Source: Paenibacillus senegalimassiliensis (lineage in GTDB: Bacteria > Bacillota > Bacilli > Paenibacillales > Paenibacillaceae). From it: DNA of 64,000 nt. Each line of letters begins with the position of its first letter. The stretch's first letter is position 1. The notes beneath the pieces were generated by a model. The model made no database searches, was not told the DNA's origin, and saw nothing but the letters and a program-made list of their open reading frames with translations. The stretch covers positions 744,001 to 808,000 of the forward strand of contig NZ_LN909046.1 of the NCBI RefSeq assembly GCF_001486585.1. Direction: 5' to 3'. Made by a program: the position numbers and the translations under genes. This document shows, piece by piece, positions 42,997 to 51,030 of the stretch.

Positions 42997-43590
42997 ATGA
43001 CGGATTCCCAAATGATTCGTGAAATCAAGGAAGGCAATACGGAGCTTTATTCGGAACTGATGAGAAGATATCAGCGCAAGATACTGGCCTTCGTTTATCA
43101 CATGTTGAAGAGCGCTCATTTGGAGCTGCTCGCTGAAGACTTATGCTCGGAAACGTTCTACAAAGCATTTCGCAGCTTGCACTCCTTCCGGGAGGTGGAT
43201 GCTTCTTTCTCGACCTGGTTGTACACCATTGCTCGTAACACCGTATTAAGTGAACTTCGCAAGCAAAGAACCGGCAACATCTCCTTGGACGAAAGTGGTT
43301 ATGTACCTGTCGCTTCAAGTGAGGCCGTTCCTGAGCAAGCGGTGCTGCGGAGCGAGAAGGTCGGTATGGTGAGAGAGGCCATCAACAATTTGCCGGAGAA
43401 GCAGCGTTCCGCCTTGATTCTGCGCGAATATGACCAACTGGATTATCAGGAGATTGCGGGTATCCTGGGACAGAGCGTCAGTGCAGTCAAGTCGCTGTTG
43501 TTTCGTGCGCGAACCAGCGTTAAGAGTCAGCTTGAACCCTACTTTTACGAACCGATCTATGAGCAATATGAAGGGATGAAAAGCAGATGA
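42997..43590 (+). CDS. ECF-family RNA polymerase sigma factor
   Basis: A 197-residue extracytoplasmic-function sigma factor. Region 2 spans about 8-75 (YQRKILAFVYHML, AEDLCSETFYKAF, FSTWLYTIARN) and region 4 about 120-175 (LPEKQRSALILREYDQLDYQEIAGIL in two parts, then the recognition helix SVSAVKSLLFRAR). It directs RNA polymerase to stress or envelope genes. The SigW/SigV-like layout with a membrane anti-sigma encoded next (4-nt overlap) suggests release by proteolysis. ATG 42997 has GAGGAGGA somewhat far upstream. Confidence 0.92.
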   Translation: MTDSQMIREIKEGNTELYSELMRRYQRKILAFVYHMLKSAHLELLAEDLCSETFYKAFRSLHSFREVDASFSTWLYTIARNTVLSELRKQRTGNISLDESGYVPVASSEAVPEQAVLRSEKVGMVREAINNLPEKQRSALILREYDQLDYQEIAGILGQSVSAVKSLLFRARTSVKSQLEPYFYEPIYEQYEGMKSR

Positions 43591-44189
43591 ACTGTAGAGA
43601 GGCCCAGGAACTGTTCGGTTTGATGCGAGATTTACCCGAACAAGATCCTCAGCGACGGATGTTGGAGTGGCACCTTCTGGGCTGTGATTCCTGTGCCGCG
43701 GAATATCGGCAATGGGAAGAAAGCCTGGAGATGTTGCAGTACACTCCAATAGAAGTTACGGAAGAGCAGGCAGAAGAGGTTAATCGGCGGGTTATGGATC
43801 GAATTTATGCCGAATCGCCTTGGCTCGCTCCTGACGTGAAGCGTGGCGTGAGCCGACGATTCCGGAGGCGCGTCATGATCTGGGCGGCAAGCTTCCTGGC
43901 CGTATTCCTGTTTAGCTCTGCGCTTCTGCTGATGGATCAGGTTTCGCCTGGGCAGCAAGTGGCTGAACCGAAAACTGGCATATTGCCAACGGCGGTAGCG
44001 GCTGCGGACACCAATGCGGAAATATACGGTGATTTAACATTTGCGTTACCTGGTGAATCAAGAGGAATCGTAGAACCCTTTGCTGTGCAGATGGGACCTG
44101 CTTATCCGCAATATTGGATGATGTTATCCATGGGCGGTATGTTGTTGGCGCTGGTGTCATGGAAGGGATTGCGCCGTAGTAGACGATAA
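43587..44189 (+). CDS. Zinc-finger (ZAS-type) anti-sigma factor
   Basis: A 200-residue membrane protein. The N-terminal domain starts MNCREAQELF and holds the H-x3-C-x2-C zinc motif (HLLGCDSC, about residues 28-35) of ZAS anti-sigma factors. Hydrophobic segments lie at about 93-113 and about 174-193, with a soluble loop between them. It should hold the preceding sigma factor at the membrane until cut. PrsW, which cuts such factors in B. subtilis, is encoded at 4.6 kb. Confidence 0.88.
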   Translation: MNCREAQELFGLMRDLPEQDPQRRMLEWHLLGCDSCAAEYRQWEESLEMLQYTPIEVTEEQAEEVNRRVMDRIYAESPWLAPDVKRGVSRRFRRRVMIWAASFLAVFLFSSALLLMDQVSPGQQVAEPKTGILPTAVAAADTNAEIYGDLTFALPGESRGIVEPFAVQMGPAYPQYWMMLSMGGMLLALVSWKGLRRSRR

Positions 44190-44199
44190 CCAAGAAGGC

Positions 44200-44240
44200 T
44201 AGACGCTTCTACCGCTTTTGAGGCGGCAGGGGCGTTTATT
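44200..44240 (+). terminator. Probable intrinsic terminator
   Basis: ACGCTTCTACCGC (44203-44215) pairs with GGCGGCAGGGGCGT with small bulges, followed by TTATTTAT. The T run is broken. Confidence 0.5.
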
Positions 44241-44259
44241 TATATTGAGGGGGATGCTT

Positions 44260-44859
44260 ATGTTGGTAGGGTTGGTACGTCATGGCTTGACCGATTGGAA
44301 TCAGGCCGGGAGAATACAAGGGCAAAGCGACATTCCGCTGAATGATGAAGGCCGGAGCCAAGCCAGAAGGTTGGCCCGAAGATTGCAGGAAGAACCTGAA
44401 TACCGCTGGGACTTCGTTATTACAAGCGGTCTGTCCCGTGCACAGGAGACGGGTAGCATTATTGCCGAGGCGTTGCAGATCCCGTTATATGACCCCGATT
44501 CACGCCTAATGGAGAAAGCGTTTGGCCAAGCTGAGGGCTTGACTCATACGGAACGTGAGACGCTTTGGGGTATGGATTGGGATCAACAGGATTTAGGGCA
44601 GGAGAAGGATGAGGCAATCCGTGAGCGTGCCTTGTCATTTATGCATGATCTGGCAGAGCGATATCCAGATAAGCAGGTGCTTGTGATCTCGCATGGTGGC
44701 TTGCTGGCCCAGCTATACATTGCCTTGTATGAACAAACTTACATGGAGCGAATCGGCAATTTGTCATTAACCGTTCTGGAGAAGCAATCGGAGCATTGGG
44801 ATATGCGGTTATACAACTGCACCCGGCATTTGCAGGAAATGATAGAGGAGAAGAAATAA
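44260..44859 (+). CDS. Histidine phosphatase family protein
   Basis: A 199-residue phosphoglycerate-mutase-like phosphatase. VRHGLTDWN near residue 7 carries the phosphohistidine, SGLSRAQETG near 54 the second Arg, and ISHGG near 147 the second His. ATG 44260 is six bases from GAGGGGG; the open frame upstream is not needed. The substrate is unknown; related proteins dephosphorylate sugars, nucleosides (CobC-like) or phosphoglycerate. Confidence 0.88.
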   Translation: MLVGLVRHGLTDWNQAGRIQGQSDIPLNDEGRSQARRLARRLQEEPEYRWDFVITSGLSRAQETGSIIAEALQIPLYDPDSRLMEKAFGQAEGLTHTERETLWGMDWDQQDLGQEKDEAIRERALSFMHDLAERYPDKQVLVISHGGLLAQLYIALYEQTYMERIGNLSLTVLEKQSEHWDMRLYNCTRHLQEMIEEKK

Positions 44860-45007
44860 ATCGGCAGTGTTCCGGTTTATTTTTTTTCGTTTTTTTATAA
44901 ATATGGAAGCAATATAATCCTTATCCTGCATAGAAATTTCTCCGCTTGGGAATAAATGCCGGAAAACCTTCCCATAATGGGATTAAAACGGCGCGAGGGG
45001 ATGAAAG

Positions 45008-46093
45008 ATGGATCTGGCAGATATGCTGACGTATACGGACATTGGACAGCTTAGTAGAATTGCTAATCATTACCAATGTGAATGCAGCGGACATTCCAAG
45101 CATGAATTGATTCAGTCCATCCTGCAAACCGTGAGCCGAAGAGATTTTATTGACCATCATGTGAGTGAAATGAGTCTGGAAGACCTGCGTTTTTTGAACA
45201 CGTTGTTATTTGATGGCCGAAGGCAATTTAGTCTGGAGGAACTGGTAGCTTGTGCCCAGGCATCCCGGTTCACCGAAGACGCCAAGGAGCGGGAAAGTCC
45301 AAGAGATATGATTACACGGTTTCGGCAGAGGGGCTGGCTGTTTAACGGGACGACCCATCATACGCGCTACTTGTTTGAAATTCCGGAGGATTTGAAGCGT
45401 CGGTTCCGTGAAGTGCTGGAACGACGTTTTGTCAGCGGAATACAAGCGGCTCCAGAGCCGTTCATGTACCGTGAGGAACCGAATATGCTCGCTGCAGATT
45501 TGTTGCTGCTCTTGCAGTATGTAGCGGGTCATGACATTCCCTTGAACGGGGAAGGCGTGATGTATCGCAGAAATCAGTTACAGCTTATGGAGACCTTGCA
45601 TGTATCCGAGTCTTTAAACGGGAAAGGGTGGCGCTTTGGCTACGGCCGGAGATTCAGGGATTACCCGAATCGCCTGGCCTTGCTATACGATTACGCCCAT
45701 CATTCCTGCTTGATTCGCGAGAACGCCGATGCCCTGGAGTTAACGGAGGCTGGTAGAGAGTACTTAACGGAGCAGCGCCAAGAGCCGATGATGCAATTCG
45801 TTCGCTTTTGGTTAAGAATATACAAAGGTCCGATCCCTAACTTGCTTTCGTTGATTTACTGGACTTTATGCTGTTCCAAGGACTGGGTGACGTTGTCTTC
45901 GTTGTATGAGAGGGTGGAATGCCTGATTAAGCCTTTCTTCTACGATACCCCTGCATCCATATTTGAAGAACGTCTGATTCAGATGATGCTTCACTTGGGG
46001 ATAGTGCGTATTGGGGAGGATCAGCAGCGGGAACGTTACGTACAGGCGACTCCTTTTGGACAGATGGTCATCGCTGAGCTAAGGCTCTCCTAA
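45008..46093 (+). CDS. Protein of unknown function (361 residues)
   Basis: A 361-residue soluble protein, rich in Leu, Arg and His, with no membrane segment. The N-terminal part (1-60; GQLSRIANHYQ, HSKHELIQSIL) looks like a SAP- or helicase-associated helical domain and the C-terminal part (about 265-361) like a winged helix (ERLIQMMLHLGIVRIGED then YVQATPFGQMVI). This layout recalls helicase-associated or XPB-like accessory domains without the motor, which is only a weak resemblance. GCGAGGGGATG precedes ATG 45008. It sits where B. subtilis has the TPR gene ypiA. Confidence 0.75.
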   Translation: MDLADMLTYTDIGQLSRIANHYQCECSGHSKHELIQSILQTVSRRDFIDHHVSEMSLEDLRFLNTLLFDGRRQFSLEELVACAQASRFTEDAKERESPRDMITRFRQRGWLFNGTTHHTRYLFEIPEDLKRRFREVLERRFVSGIQAAPEPFMYREEPNMLAADLLLLLQYVAGHDIPLNGEGVMYRRNQLQLMETLHVSESLNGKGWRFGYGRRFRDYPNRLALLYDYAHHSCLIRENADALELTEAGREYLTEQRQEPMMQFVRFWLRIYKGPIPNLLSLIYWTLCCSKDWVTLSSLYERVECLIKPFFYDTPASIFEERLIQMMLHLGIVRIGEDQQRERYVQATPFGQMVIAELRLS

Positions 46094-46130
46094 GTACATA
46101 TTCAGGTTTGTACCGCTATGATGGGCAAGC

Positions 46131-46189
46131 GCATATTCGTGAGAATGGGGGCGGTTATCCCTAAACGGTGGGGATAATGGTGAATATGC
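46131..46189 (+). repeat. Nested inverted repeat in the leader of the IDEAL gene
   Basis: GCATATTC (46131-46138) with GAATATGC (46182-46189) encloses TTATCCC (46155-46161) with GGGATAA (46171-46177). TTTAGT follows, a weak T run. It is either a terminator of the gene before or a leader structure. Confidence 0.6.
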
Positions 46190-46254
46190 TTTAGTAGGAG
46201 CAGGTTATCGGCGCCGGACATAATCTCTTAAACCATAGTTTGGAGGTGCATCCT

Positions 46255-46440
46255 ATGGATCAAATGAAGGTTACTTATGAAGCAATGCTCAGTTTGGCAG
46301 CGGAAATGATATGGGACGAAGCGCTTCGCAAACACCGTTCGGAACAAATCTACAGCGAGATTGACTCCGCCTTGGCGCAGGGGGATGAGGTTGCCTTCCG
46401 GCTCCTGACGGATGAACTGAAGACATTGGAAGAACGTTAG
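46255..46440 (+). CDS. IDEAL-domain small protein
   Basis: A 61-residue protein dominated by the C-terminal IDEAL-type segment (SEQIYSEIDSALAQGDEVAFRLLTDELKTL in two parts, about residues 26-58), which in Bacillus occurs at the end of YpiB and other proteins and often mediates protein contacts. ATG 46255 follows GGAGGTGCATCCT. Its place just before the DUF2487 gene matches ypiB, but the large UPF0302 domain is missing, so this is either a stand-alone form or a reduced YpiB. Confidence 0.75.
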   Translation: MDQMKVTYEAMLSLAAEMIWDEALRKHRSEQIYSEIDSALAQGDEVAFRLLTDELKTLEER

Positions 46441-46449
46441 CTTGAGTGA

Positions 46450-46497
46450 ACCGCTCTGACCATCATGATATTATGATGGATTGGAGCGGTTTTTTTG
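46450..46497 (+). terminator. Intrinsic terminator
   Basis: ACCGCTC (46450-46456) pairs with GAGCGGT (46484-46490), inner CATCAT/ATGATG stem, then seven T. Confidence 0.92.
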
Positions 46498-46568
46498 GTA
46501 GCGGGTGGTATTGTCTTGGCTGCATGTATATAATTTGGAAAGAAATATATCAGAAAAGAGGTTGTCCT

Positions 46569-47000
46569 ATGAAATTCAGCGAGATTGAGCCTGCTGCCTG
46601 GGAAGAGCTGCAGCCCTACTTGGATACTTGTCTCCTTCCGGTGACTGGATTAACGGGACATGAGGCGCCCGCCGAAGTCACAGAGAAATTGAGAAGTCTT
46701 CAGAAGCTGATTGATATGATTGAAATTCCTTTCAGGGGAAGAGTTGTTACTTATCCGGCTATACAGTACGGGAATGAGAATTTGGAGAAGAACGTTAACG
46801 ATATTTGTCGAAATGTCAAGTCTAGTGGATTTGTCTATTCCATCGTGGTTGTCATGCAGGAAAATTGGCTTAAGGATGCTGTGCCGGATGCCGACTTTAT
46901 CTTGTCCCCACGCGGTTTTTCTGAGGTGGAGGGTGGGACGCCCGAAGAGTGGGTGAAGGCGGAAATTCAAAGATTATGGCAAGGGCATGTCAATGTTTAA
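46569..47000 (+). CDS. DUF2487 family protein (YpiF-like)
   Basis: A 143-residue soluble protein. ATG 46569 follows AAGAGGTTGTCC. The segment PFRGRVVTYPAIQYG near 57 and SPRGFSEVEGGTPEEWV near 118 are its most distinctive parts. B. subtilis ypiF lies at the same place directly before qcrA; its role is unknown, though the steady link with the bc complex suggests a part in its assembly or regulation. Confidence 0.8.
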   Translation: MKFSEIEPAAWEELQPYLDTCLLPVTGLTGHEAPAEVTEKLRSLQKLIDMIEIPFRGRVVTYPAIQYGNENLEKNVNDICRNVKSSGFVYSIVVVMQENWLKDAVPDADFILSPRGFSEVEGGTPEEWVKAEIQRLWQGHVNV

Positions 47001-47067
47001 ATGTGACTAATTAACGACAATTTGAAGATAGATTGGGAATGTTACCTGGAAAAAATGTGTCTAATTC

Positions 47068-47096
47068 TTGACGGTCTTAAAAGCCTAATATATGAT
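47068..47096 (+). promoter_or_regulatory. Sigma-A promoter of qcrABC
   Basis: TTGACG (47068-47073), 17 nt, TATGAT (47091-47096). TGTGA-N6-TCATT (47116-47131) just downstream resembles half of an FNR/CRP-type site. Confidence 0.7.
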
Positions 47097-47172
47097 AAAT
47101 GTGTCTGCCGCGGTTTGTGATGAATGTCATTGAACCGTCAGGAATTTTGTTTGCAAAGGGGGTTGAAGACTT

Positions 47173-47715
47173 ATGAGCCATCAGCAGGACCCGCATGAAT
47201 CTTTACATAAACCGCCTACTCGCAAGGAAATGTCCCGGCGGCAATTTCTTACATACACGCTTGGTGGAGCCACCGCATTTATGATGGGCGGGGTAGCACT
47301 TCCTATGGTTCGGTTTGCGGTTGATCCGATCCTGCACAAGAAAGGGGAAGGCGACTTCGTCAAAGTGGTGGAGGCCCGGGAGATTACGGATGAACCACAG
47401 GAATTTAATTTTGAATTAAAACAACAGGACGGATGGTATTTGAGCACGTCCAAGCTCACAGCCTGGATCCGTAAAGACGCGAACGGAAAAGTTTATGCGC
47501 TTTCACCAATCTGTAAACATTTGGGATGTACCGTGGGATGGGACAGTGACCGCAACTTTCCAGATGAATATCATTGCCCTTGCCATGGTGCTCATTACAC
47601 CAAGGAAGGCAAGCAACTGGCGGTTGCATCCAGTCCGCTTGACGAGTATAAGGTCATGATTAAGGATGACTGGGTATATCTGGGGGATATTATCCCGAAC
47701 ACCATCGTGAAATGA
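47173..47715 (+). CDS. qcrA: Menaquinol:cytochrome c reductase Rieske subunit
   Basis: A 180-residue iron-sulphur subunit of the bc complex. A twin-arginine-like start (SRRQFLTYT, residues 22-30) precedes the single membrane helix (about 27-50). The [2Fe-2S] ligands are in CKHLGC (about 115-120) and CPCHG (about 134-138). GGGGGTTG precedes ATG 47173. It is followed by qcrB after 19 nt. Confidence 0.96.
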   Translation: MSHQQDPHESLHKPPTRKEMSRRQFLTYTLGGATAFMMGGVALPMVRFAVDPILHKKGEGDFVKVVEAREITDEPQEFNFELKQQDGWYLSTSKLTAWIRKDANGKVYALSPICKHLGCTVGWDSDRNFPDEYHCPCHGAHYTKEGKQLAVASSPLDEYKVMIKDDWVYLGDIIPNTIVK

Positions 47716-47734
47716 AGAGGGGGCGCACAATCGG

Positions 47735-48406
47735 ATGTTTAAAAACGTATACGACTGGATAGACGAACGTCTTGATATCACGCCGATTTGGCGCGATGTG
47801 GCCGATCACGAGGTTCCGGAGCATGTCAACCCGGCACATCATTTCTCCGCTTTTGTGTATTGCTTTGGAGGATTAACGTTCTTTATCACAGTCATACAAA
47901 TTTTATCGGGGATGTTCCTAACGATGTATTACGTGCCGGACATCATTAACGCTTATGCTAGTGTAGAGTATTTGCAAACTCAGGTAGCTTTCGGGCAAAT
48001 TGTACGGGGTATGCATCACTGGGGAGCCAGCTTGGTCATTGTGATGATGTTTCTTCATACGTTACGGGTATTCTTTACCGGGTCGTACAAAGCGCCGCGT
48101 GAAATGAACTGGGTTGTTGGGATGCTGATTTTCTTCGTCATGATCGGGCTTGGCTTAACCGGTTATTTGCTCCCATGGGACAACAAAGCCTACTTTGCTA
48201 CAAAGGTAACTCTGGAAATCGCCAACTCGGTGCCTGTGCTTGGACCGGTGATGAAGGAACTGTTGCAGGGCGGCAGCATTGTTGGTGCGGAGACGTTAAC
48301 CCGATTCTTCGCCATCCATGTGTTCTTCCTTCCGGCCGTGCTATTAATCCTATTGGTAGGCCATTTCATTATGATTCGCAGACAAGGAATTTCCGGGCCA
48401 TTATAA
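47735..48406 (+). CDS. qcrB: Cytochrome b6-type subunit of the bc complex
   Basis: A 223-residue membrane protein with four main helices, like b6 rather than full-length cytochrome b. Heme ligands are provided by HHWGASLVIVMMFLHTLRVF (about residues 92-111) and by His residues in FFAIHVFF and VGHF near 193-210. Cys43 (VYCFGG) matches the Cys that holds a heme covalently in Bacillus QcrB. The next gene supplies the subunit IV part. Confidence 0.95.
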   Translation: MFKNVYDWIDERLDITPIWRDVADHEVPEHVNPAHHFSAFVYCFGGLTFFITVIQILSGMFLTMYYVPDIINAYASVEYLQTQVAFGQIVRGMHHWGASLVIVMMFLHTLRVFFTGSYKAPREMNWVVGMLIFFVMIGLGLTGYLLPWDNKAYFATKVTLEIANSVPVLGPVMKELLQGGSIVGAETLTRFFAIHVFFLPAVLLILLVGHFIMIRRQGISGPL

Positions 48407-48412
48407 GATTGA

Positions 48413-48440
48413 GTTCAAAAGTCGTCATGACTTTTTGAAC
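48413..48440 (+). repeat. Hairpin between qcrB and qcrC
   Basis: GTTCAAAAGTC (48413-48423), loop GTCAT, GACTTTTTGAAC (48429-48440). No T run follows, so it is more likely an mRNA processing or stability element than a terminator. Confidence 0.6.
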
Positions 48441-48482
48441 AACCTCTATAGCTCTGAATGAAGAAGGGAGGGGAACAAGGAC

Positions 48483-49367
48483 ATGGCTCATGTGGACAAC
48501 TCGAAAGAGAAGGAAAAGGTCGTATACGTTGGCGACTCGCGCGTCCGTAAGGGAAAGGGTTTCGTTGCGCCACCGGACTATACGGCATATCCTGGCAAAT
48601 CCGAAGCGTTTATTCCTAACTTTTTGCTGAAAGAATGGATGGTAGGGGTCGTGGTACTGGTAGGGTTTCTGGTGCTGACTATTTCAGAGCCAGCTCCGCT
48701 GGGCTATCCTGCTAATCCTGCGGCTTCGGTCATTCCGATGCCAGACTGGTATTTCTTGTTTCTATATCAATATTTGAAGTATCCATATGCTTCTGGAGAT
48801 TTTGTTGTATTGGGTACGATGGGGATTCCCGGGATTGCTTTCGGAGGGCTGATGCTCGCCCCGTTTCTTGATCGAGGGAAGGAGCGGCGCTTCTACAAAC
48901 GCCCGATTGCTTCATCCTTGATGCTTCTGTCACTCGCAGCCGTTGTGTATCTGACGAACTTTGCCTGGACCCACTACCAGCATGAGCTCGAGGCGAGAGG
49001 GCAATTGCCAGAGCACATACAGCGTGAGGAAGAGGCGCGGGAGAAGCGTGAGAAGGGGTTGCCAACCTCGAATGCAATAAGGCCAGAGGAAGAATTGGCC
49101 ATTGTAGATGCGGATGATCCGGCGATGGAGGTATACAAGAAGGCCACTTGCGTATCCTGCCATGCCGTTGACTTGAAGGGAGCAGGAGCTCCATCCTTGC
49201 GTGGAGTTGGCGATAAGCATGATAAGGAAGCTATCCTGACGATTATCAAAGAAGGCTACAATGGCAAGATGCCGGCCGTGTATGATGCTGCAATCAGCGC
49301 AGGGTTAACAGACCAGGACATCGACCAATTGGCGGAATGGCTTGCGAAACAAAAATCAGAACAGTAA
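48483..49367 (+). CDS. qcrC: Fused subunit IV / cytochrome c of the bc complex
   Basis: A 294-residue fusion typical of Bacillota: an N-terminal subunit-IV part with three membrane helices (about 50-165, containing PDWYFLFLYQYLKY) and a C-terminal cytochrome c domain (about 215-294) with heme motif CVSCH near residue 223 and an axial Met in KMPAVYD. The linker is highly charged (Glu/Arg/Lys, 175-205). AAGGGAGGGG precedes ATG 48483. Confidence 0.96.
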   Translation: MAHVDNSKEKEKVVYVGDSRVRKGKGFVAPPDYTAYPGKSEAFIPNFLLKEWMVGVVVLVGFLVLTISEPAPLGYPANPAASVIPMPDWYFLFLYQYLKYPYASGDFVVLGTMGIPGIAFGGLMLAPFLDRGKERRFYKRPIASSLMLLSLAAVVYLTNFAWTHYQHELEARGQLPEHIQREEEAREKREKGLPTSNAIRPEEELAIVDADDPAMEVYKKATCVSCHAVDLKGAGAPSLRGVGDKHDKEAILTIIKEGYNGKMPAVYDAAISAGLTDQDIDQLAEWLAKQKSEQ

Positions 49368-49384
49368 AATAGGAAATATGTGAG

Positions 49385-49416
49385 AACCTGATCGTAGTTT
49401 GCGGTCAGGTTTTTTT
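49385..49416 (+). terminator. Intrinsic terminator of qcrABC
   Basis: AACCTGA (49385-49391) pairs with TCAGGTT (49405-49411), followed by a T run to 49416. Confidence 0.85.
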
Positions 49417-49481
49417 AAGCTTGGGCAGTATACTCTGTAAGCTGACCCTAGGCCATTCCTATAGAAAAAGAGGGAAGAACG

Positions 49482-50111
49482 TTGTTGAAGCCATTTACTT
49501 TTTGGAGTACCTCCTTTTTGTCCTCGCGCTTGGTGTTATGGACCTTGTTTCTGTGTAATTTGCTGGGCACGATCTATGGCTACATCTGGTATGATGCGCA
49601 GTTGCTAGATACCTGGAATCATTATCCCCACTGGCTGATTATTTTTGTGCCAGATAGTCCAACGGCGAGCCTGTTCTTTACCTTAACCTTGCTGTTCCTG
49701 CTCTTTCCGGGGAAGCTGGGCAAGTTTGTTCGTATCCGTACCTTACTGGAAGGTCTGGCGGTAGTAACGAGCGTGAAGTATGGAGTATGGGCGGTGGCCA
49801 TGATTTTTGCCGGTGCCTTTCAGGGCGGGTCACTGGTGTGGCAGGATGGAATGCTGGTGGCCTCTCATCTGGCTATGGCGGTGGAGGCCTTGCTGTTCGT
49901 CAGATTGTACAAATTCGGAGTATTTATGCTGGCTTGCGCTGGTATCTGGACCTTCCTTAACGATTGGGTAGATTACACCTTCGGAGTGTACCCGTGGTTG
50001 CCCAGAACGCTGTGGGATGATGTACCTGCCGTAGCTGTCTTCACGGTTGTATTAACGGCTGCCAGCGTGGTAGCCGGCTTCATAGCTTTGAGAGCGTCCA
50101 AAAGGGTCTAA
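49482..50111 (+). CDS. DUF1405 family membrane protein (YpjA-like)
   Basis: A 209-residue polytopic membrane protein with about six hydrophobic segments and aromatic-rich loops (GTIYGYIWYDAQL near 25, DWVDYTFGVYPWLP near 165). TTG 49482 (or 49485) follows AGAGGGAAG. B. subtilis ypjA has the same place between qcrC and ypjB. Function unknown. Confidence 0.82.
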   Translation: MLKPFTFWSTSFLSSRLVLWTLFLCNLLGTIYGYIWYDAQLLDTWNHYPHWLIIFVPDSPTASLFFTLTLLFLLFPGKLGKFVRIRTLLEGLAVVTSVKYGVWAVAMIFAGAFQGGSLVWQDGMLVASHLAMAVEALLFVRLYKFGVFMLACAGIWTFLNDWVDYTFGVYPWLPRTLWDDVPAVAVFTVVLTAASVVAGFIALRASKRV

Positions 50112-50169
50112 CCTTCGGGTTCTAACGTGGGACAGCCTGCCATACCATGATGGTAAGGGAGGGATGTCC

Positions 50170-51024
50170 GTGAAATTCAAAAGAAGGGTGGGACTCACCG
50201 CCGCACTCATTCTGCTGGCTTCGCTGCTGACATGGAGCCTATCGGCGTTAGCCCAGGAGCCTGATCGCGGGGAGAAGCTGAAGCAACTGGAAGCGGCAGC
50301 GGAGCAACTTTACACGCATATGCAGCAAGGCAGTGTCAGCGAGGCTGCGGCTGATATGGGGGTGCTGACCGCTACGCTGGAGGGCTTGTCCTTTCAAGGG
50401 TTGACCTCGGTGGAAGGCATCCACGCACTGGCGGAAGCAATTATGGACACGAAGGCGACATTGGCCAAGGCTGAGGTGGTACCCGAGGAATGGGCGGAAT
50501 CCTCCGCTCGCCTGCGCCTCGCCGTCAATAGTCTATTACACACGGAGCATGCGTTGTGGCAGCAATACTATACGGTAATGGCCCATGATTTGCAGCAAAT
50601 GAGCAAAGCCCGCGCGGGAGGCAAGCCAGCCGCGCTTCGTACGGCACTTCAGGCGCTACAACGTCATTATGAGATTATCCGTCCAGCAGCCATCATCCGT
50701 CGCTCACCGTCGGATATCAATCAATTTACTTCGTGGTTATCCTATGTGGGACGCTTGAGTCAAGAGCGGACTTGGGACGAGGCTGCACTGCGTGAGGCAT
50801 TGGTACAAGGCGAAGGCGCGCTCAAGGGGTTGTTCGGCCGCCGGGGAGACGAGCCGGTGTTTTTGCCGATTACAGGACCGGACAGCCCGTGGTACTGGAG
50901 TGGAATGATTGGTTTGTGGATCGTGCTTGCTTTAGGCTATGCAGGAATTCGCAAGTTCATGGGTAATCAGAGCATCACGCCGGTAAGGCGTACGAAGGAA
51001 GAAGGCTTCAGATATCGCCTGTAG
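50170..51024 (+). CDS. ypjB: Sporulation protein YpjB
   Basis: A 284-residue protein with an N-terminal signal or anchor (about 8-28, ALILLASLLTWSLSALA), a long helical extracellular part and a C-terminal membrane segment (about 238-256) followed by a basic tail. GTG 50170 is six bases from GGGAGGG; ATG 50164 touches that site. The family is defined by YpjB, linked to sporulation in Bacillus. Its stop lies 6 nt from the stop of the convergent YitT gene, with no terminator visible between them. Confidence 0.82.
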   Translation: MKFKRRVGLTAALILLASLLTWSLSALAQEPDRGEKLKQLEAAAEQLYTHMQQGSVSEAAADMGVLTATLEGLSFQGLTSVEGIHALAEAIMDTKATLAKAEVVPEEWAESSARLRLAVNSLLHTEHALWQQYYTVMAHDLQQMSKARAGGKPAALRTALQALQRHYEIIRPAAIIRRSPSDINQFTSWLSYVGRLSQERTWDEAALREALVQGEGALKGLFGRRGDEPVFLPITGPDSPWYWSGMIGLWIVLALGYAGIRKFMGNQSITPVRRTKEEGFRYRL

Positions 51025-51030
51025 ACAGTG

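Noticed and set aside
42847..43119. Minus-strand frame opposite the ECF sigma promoter and start
   Set aside because: It is antisense to a clear sigma-factor gene and its promoter, with no start signal; a shadow.
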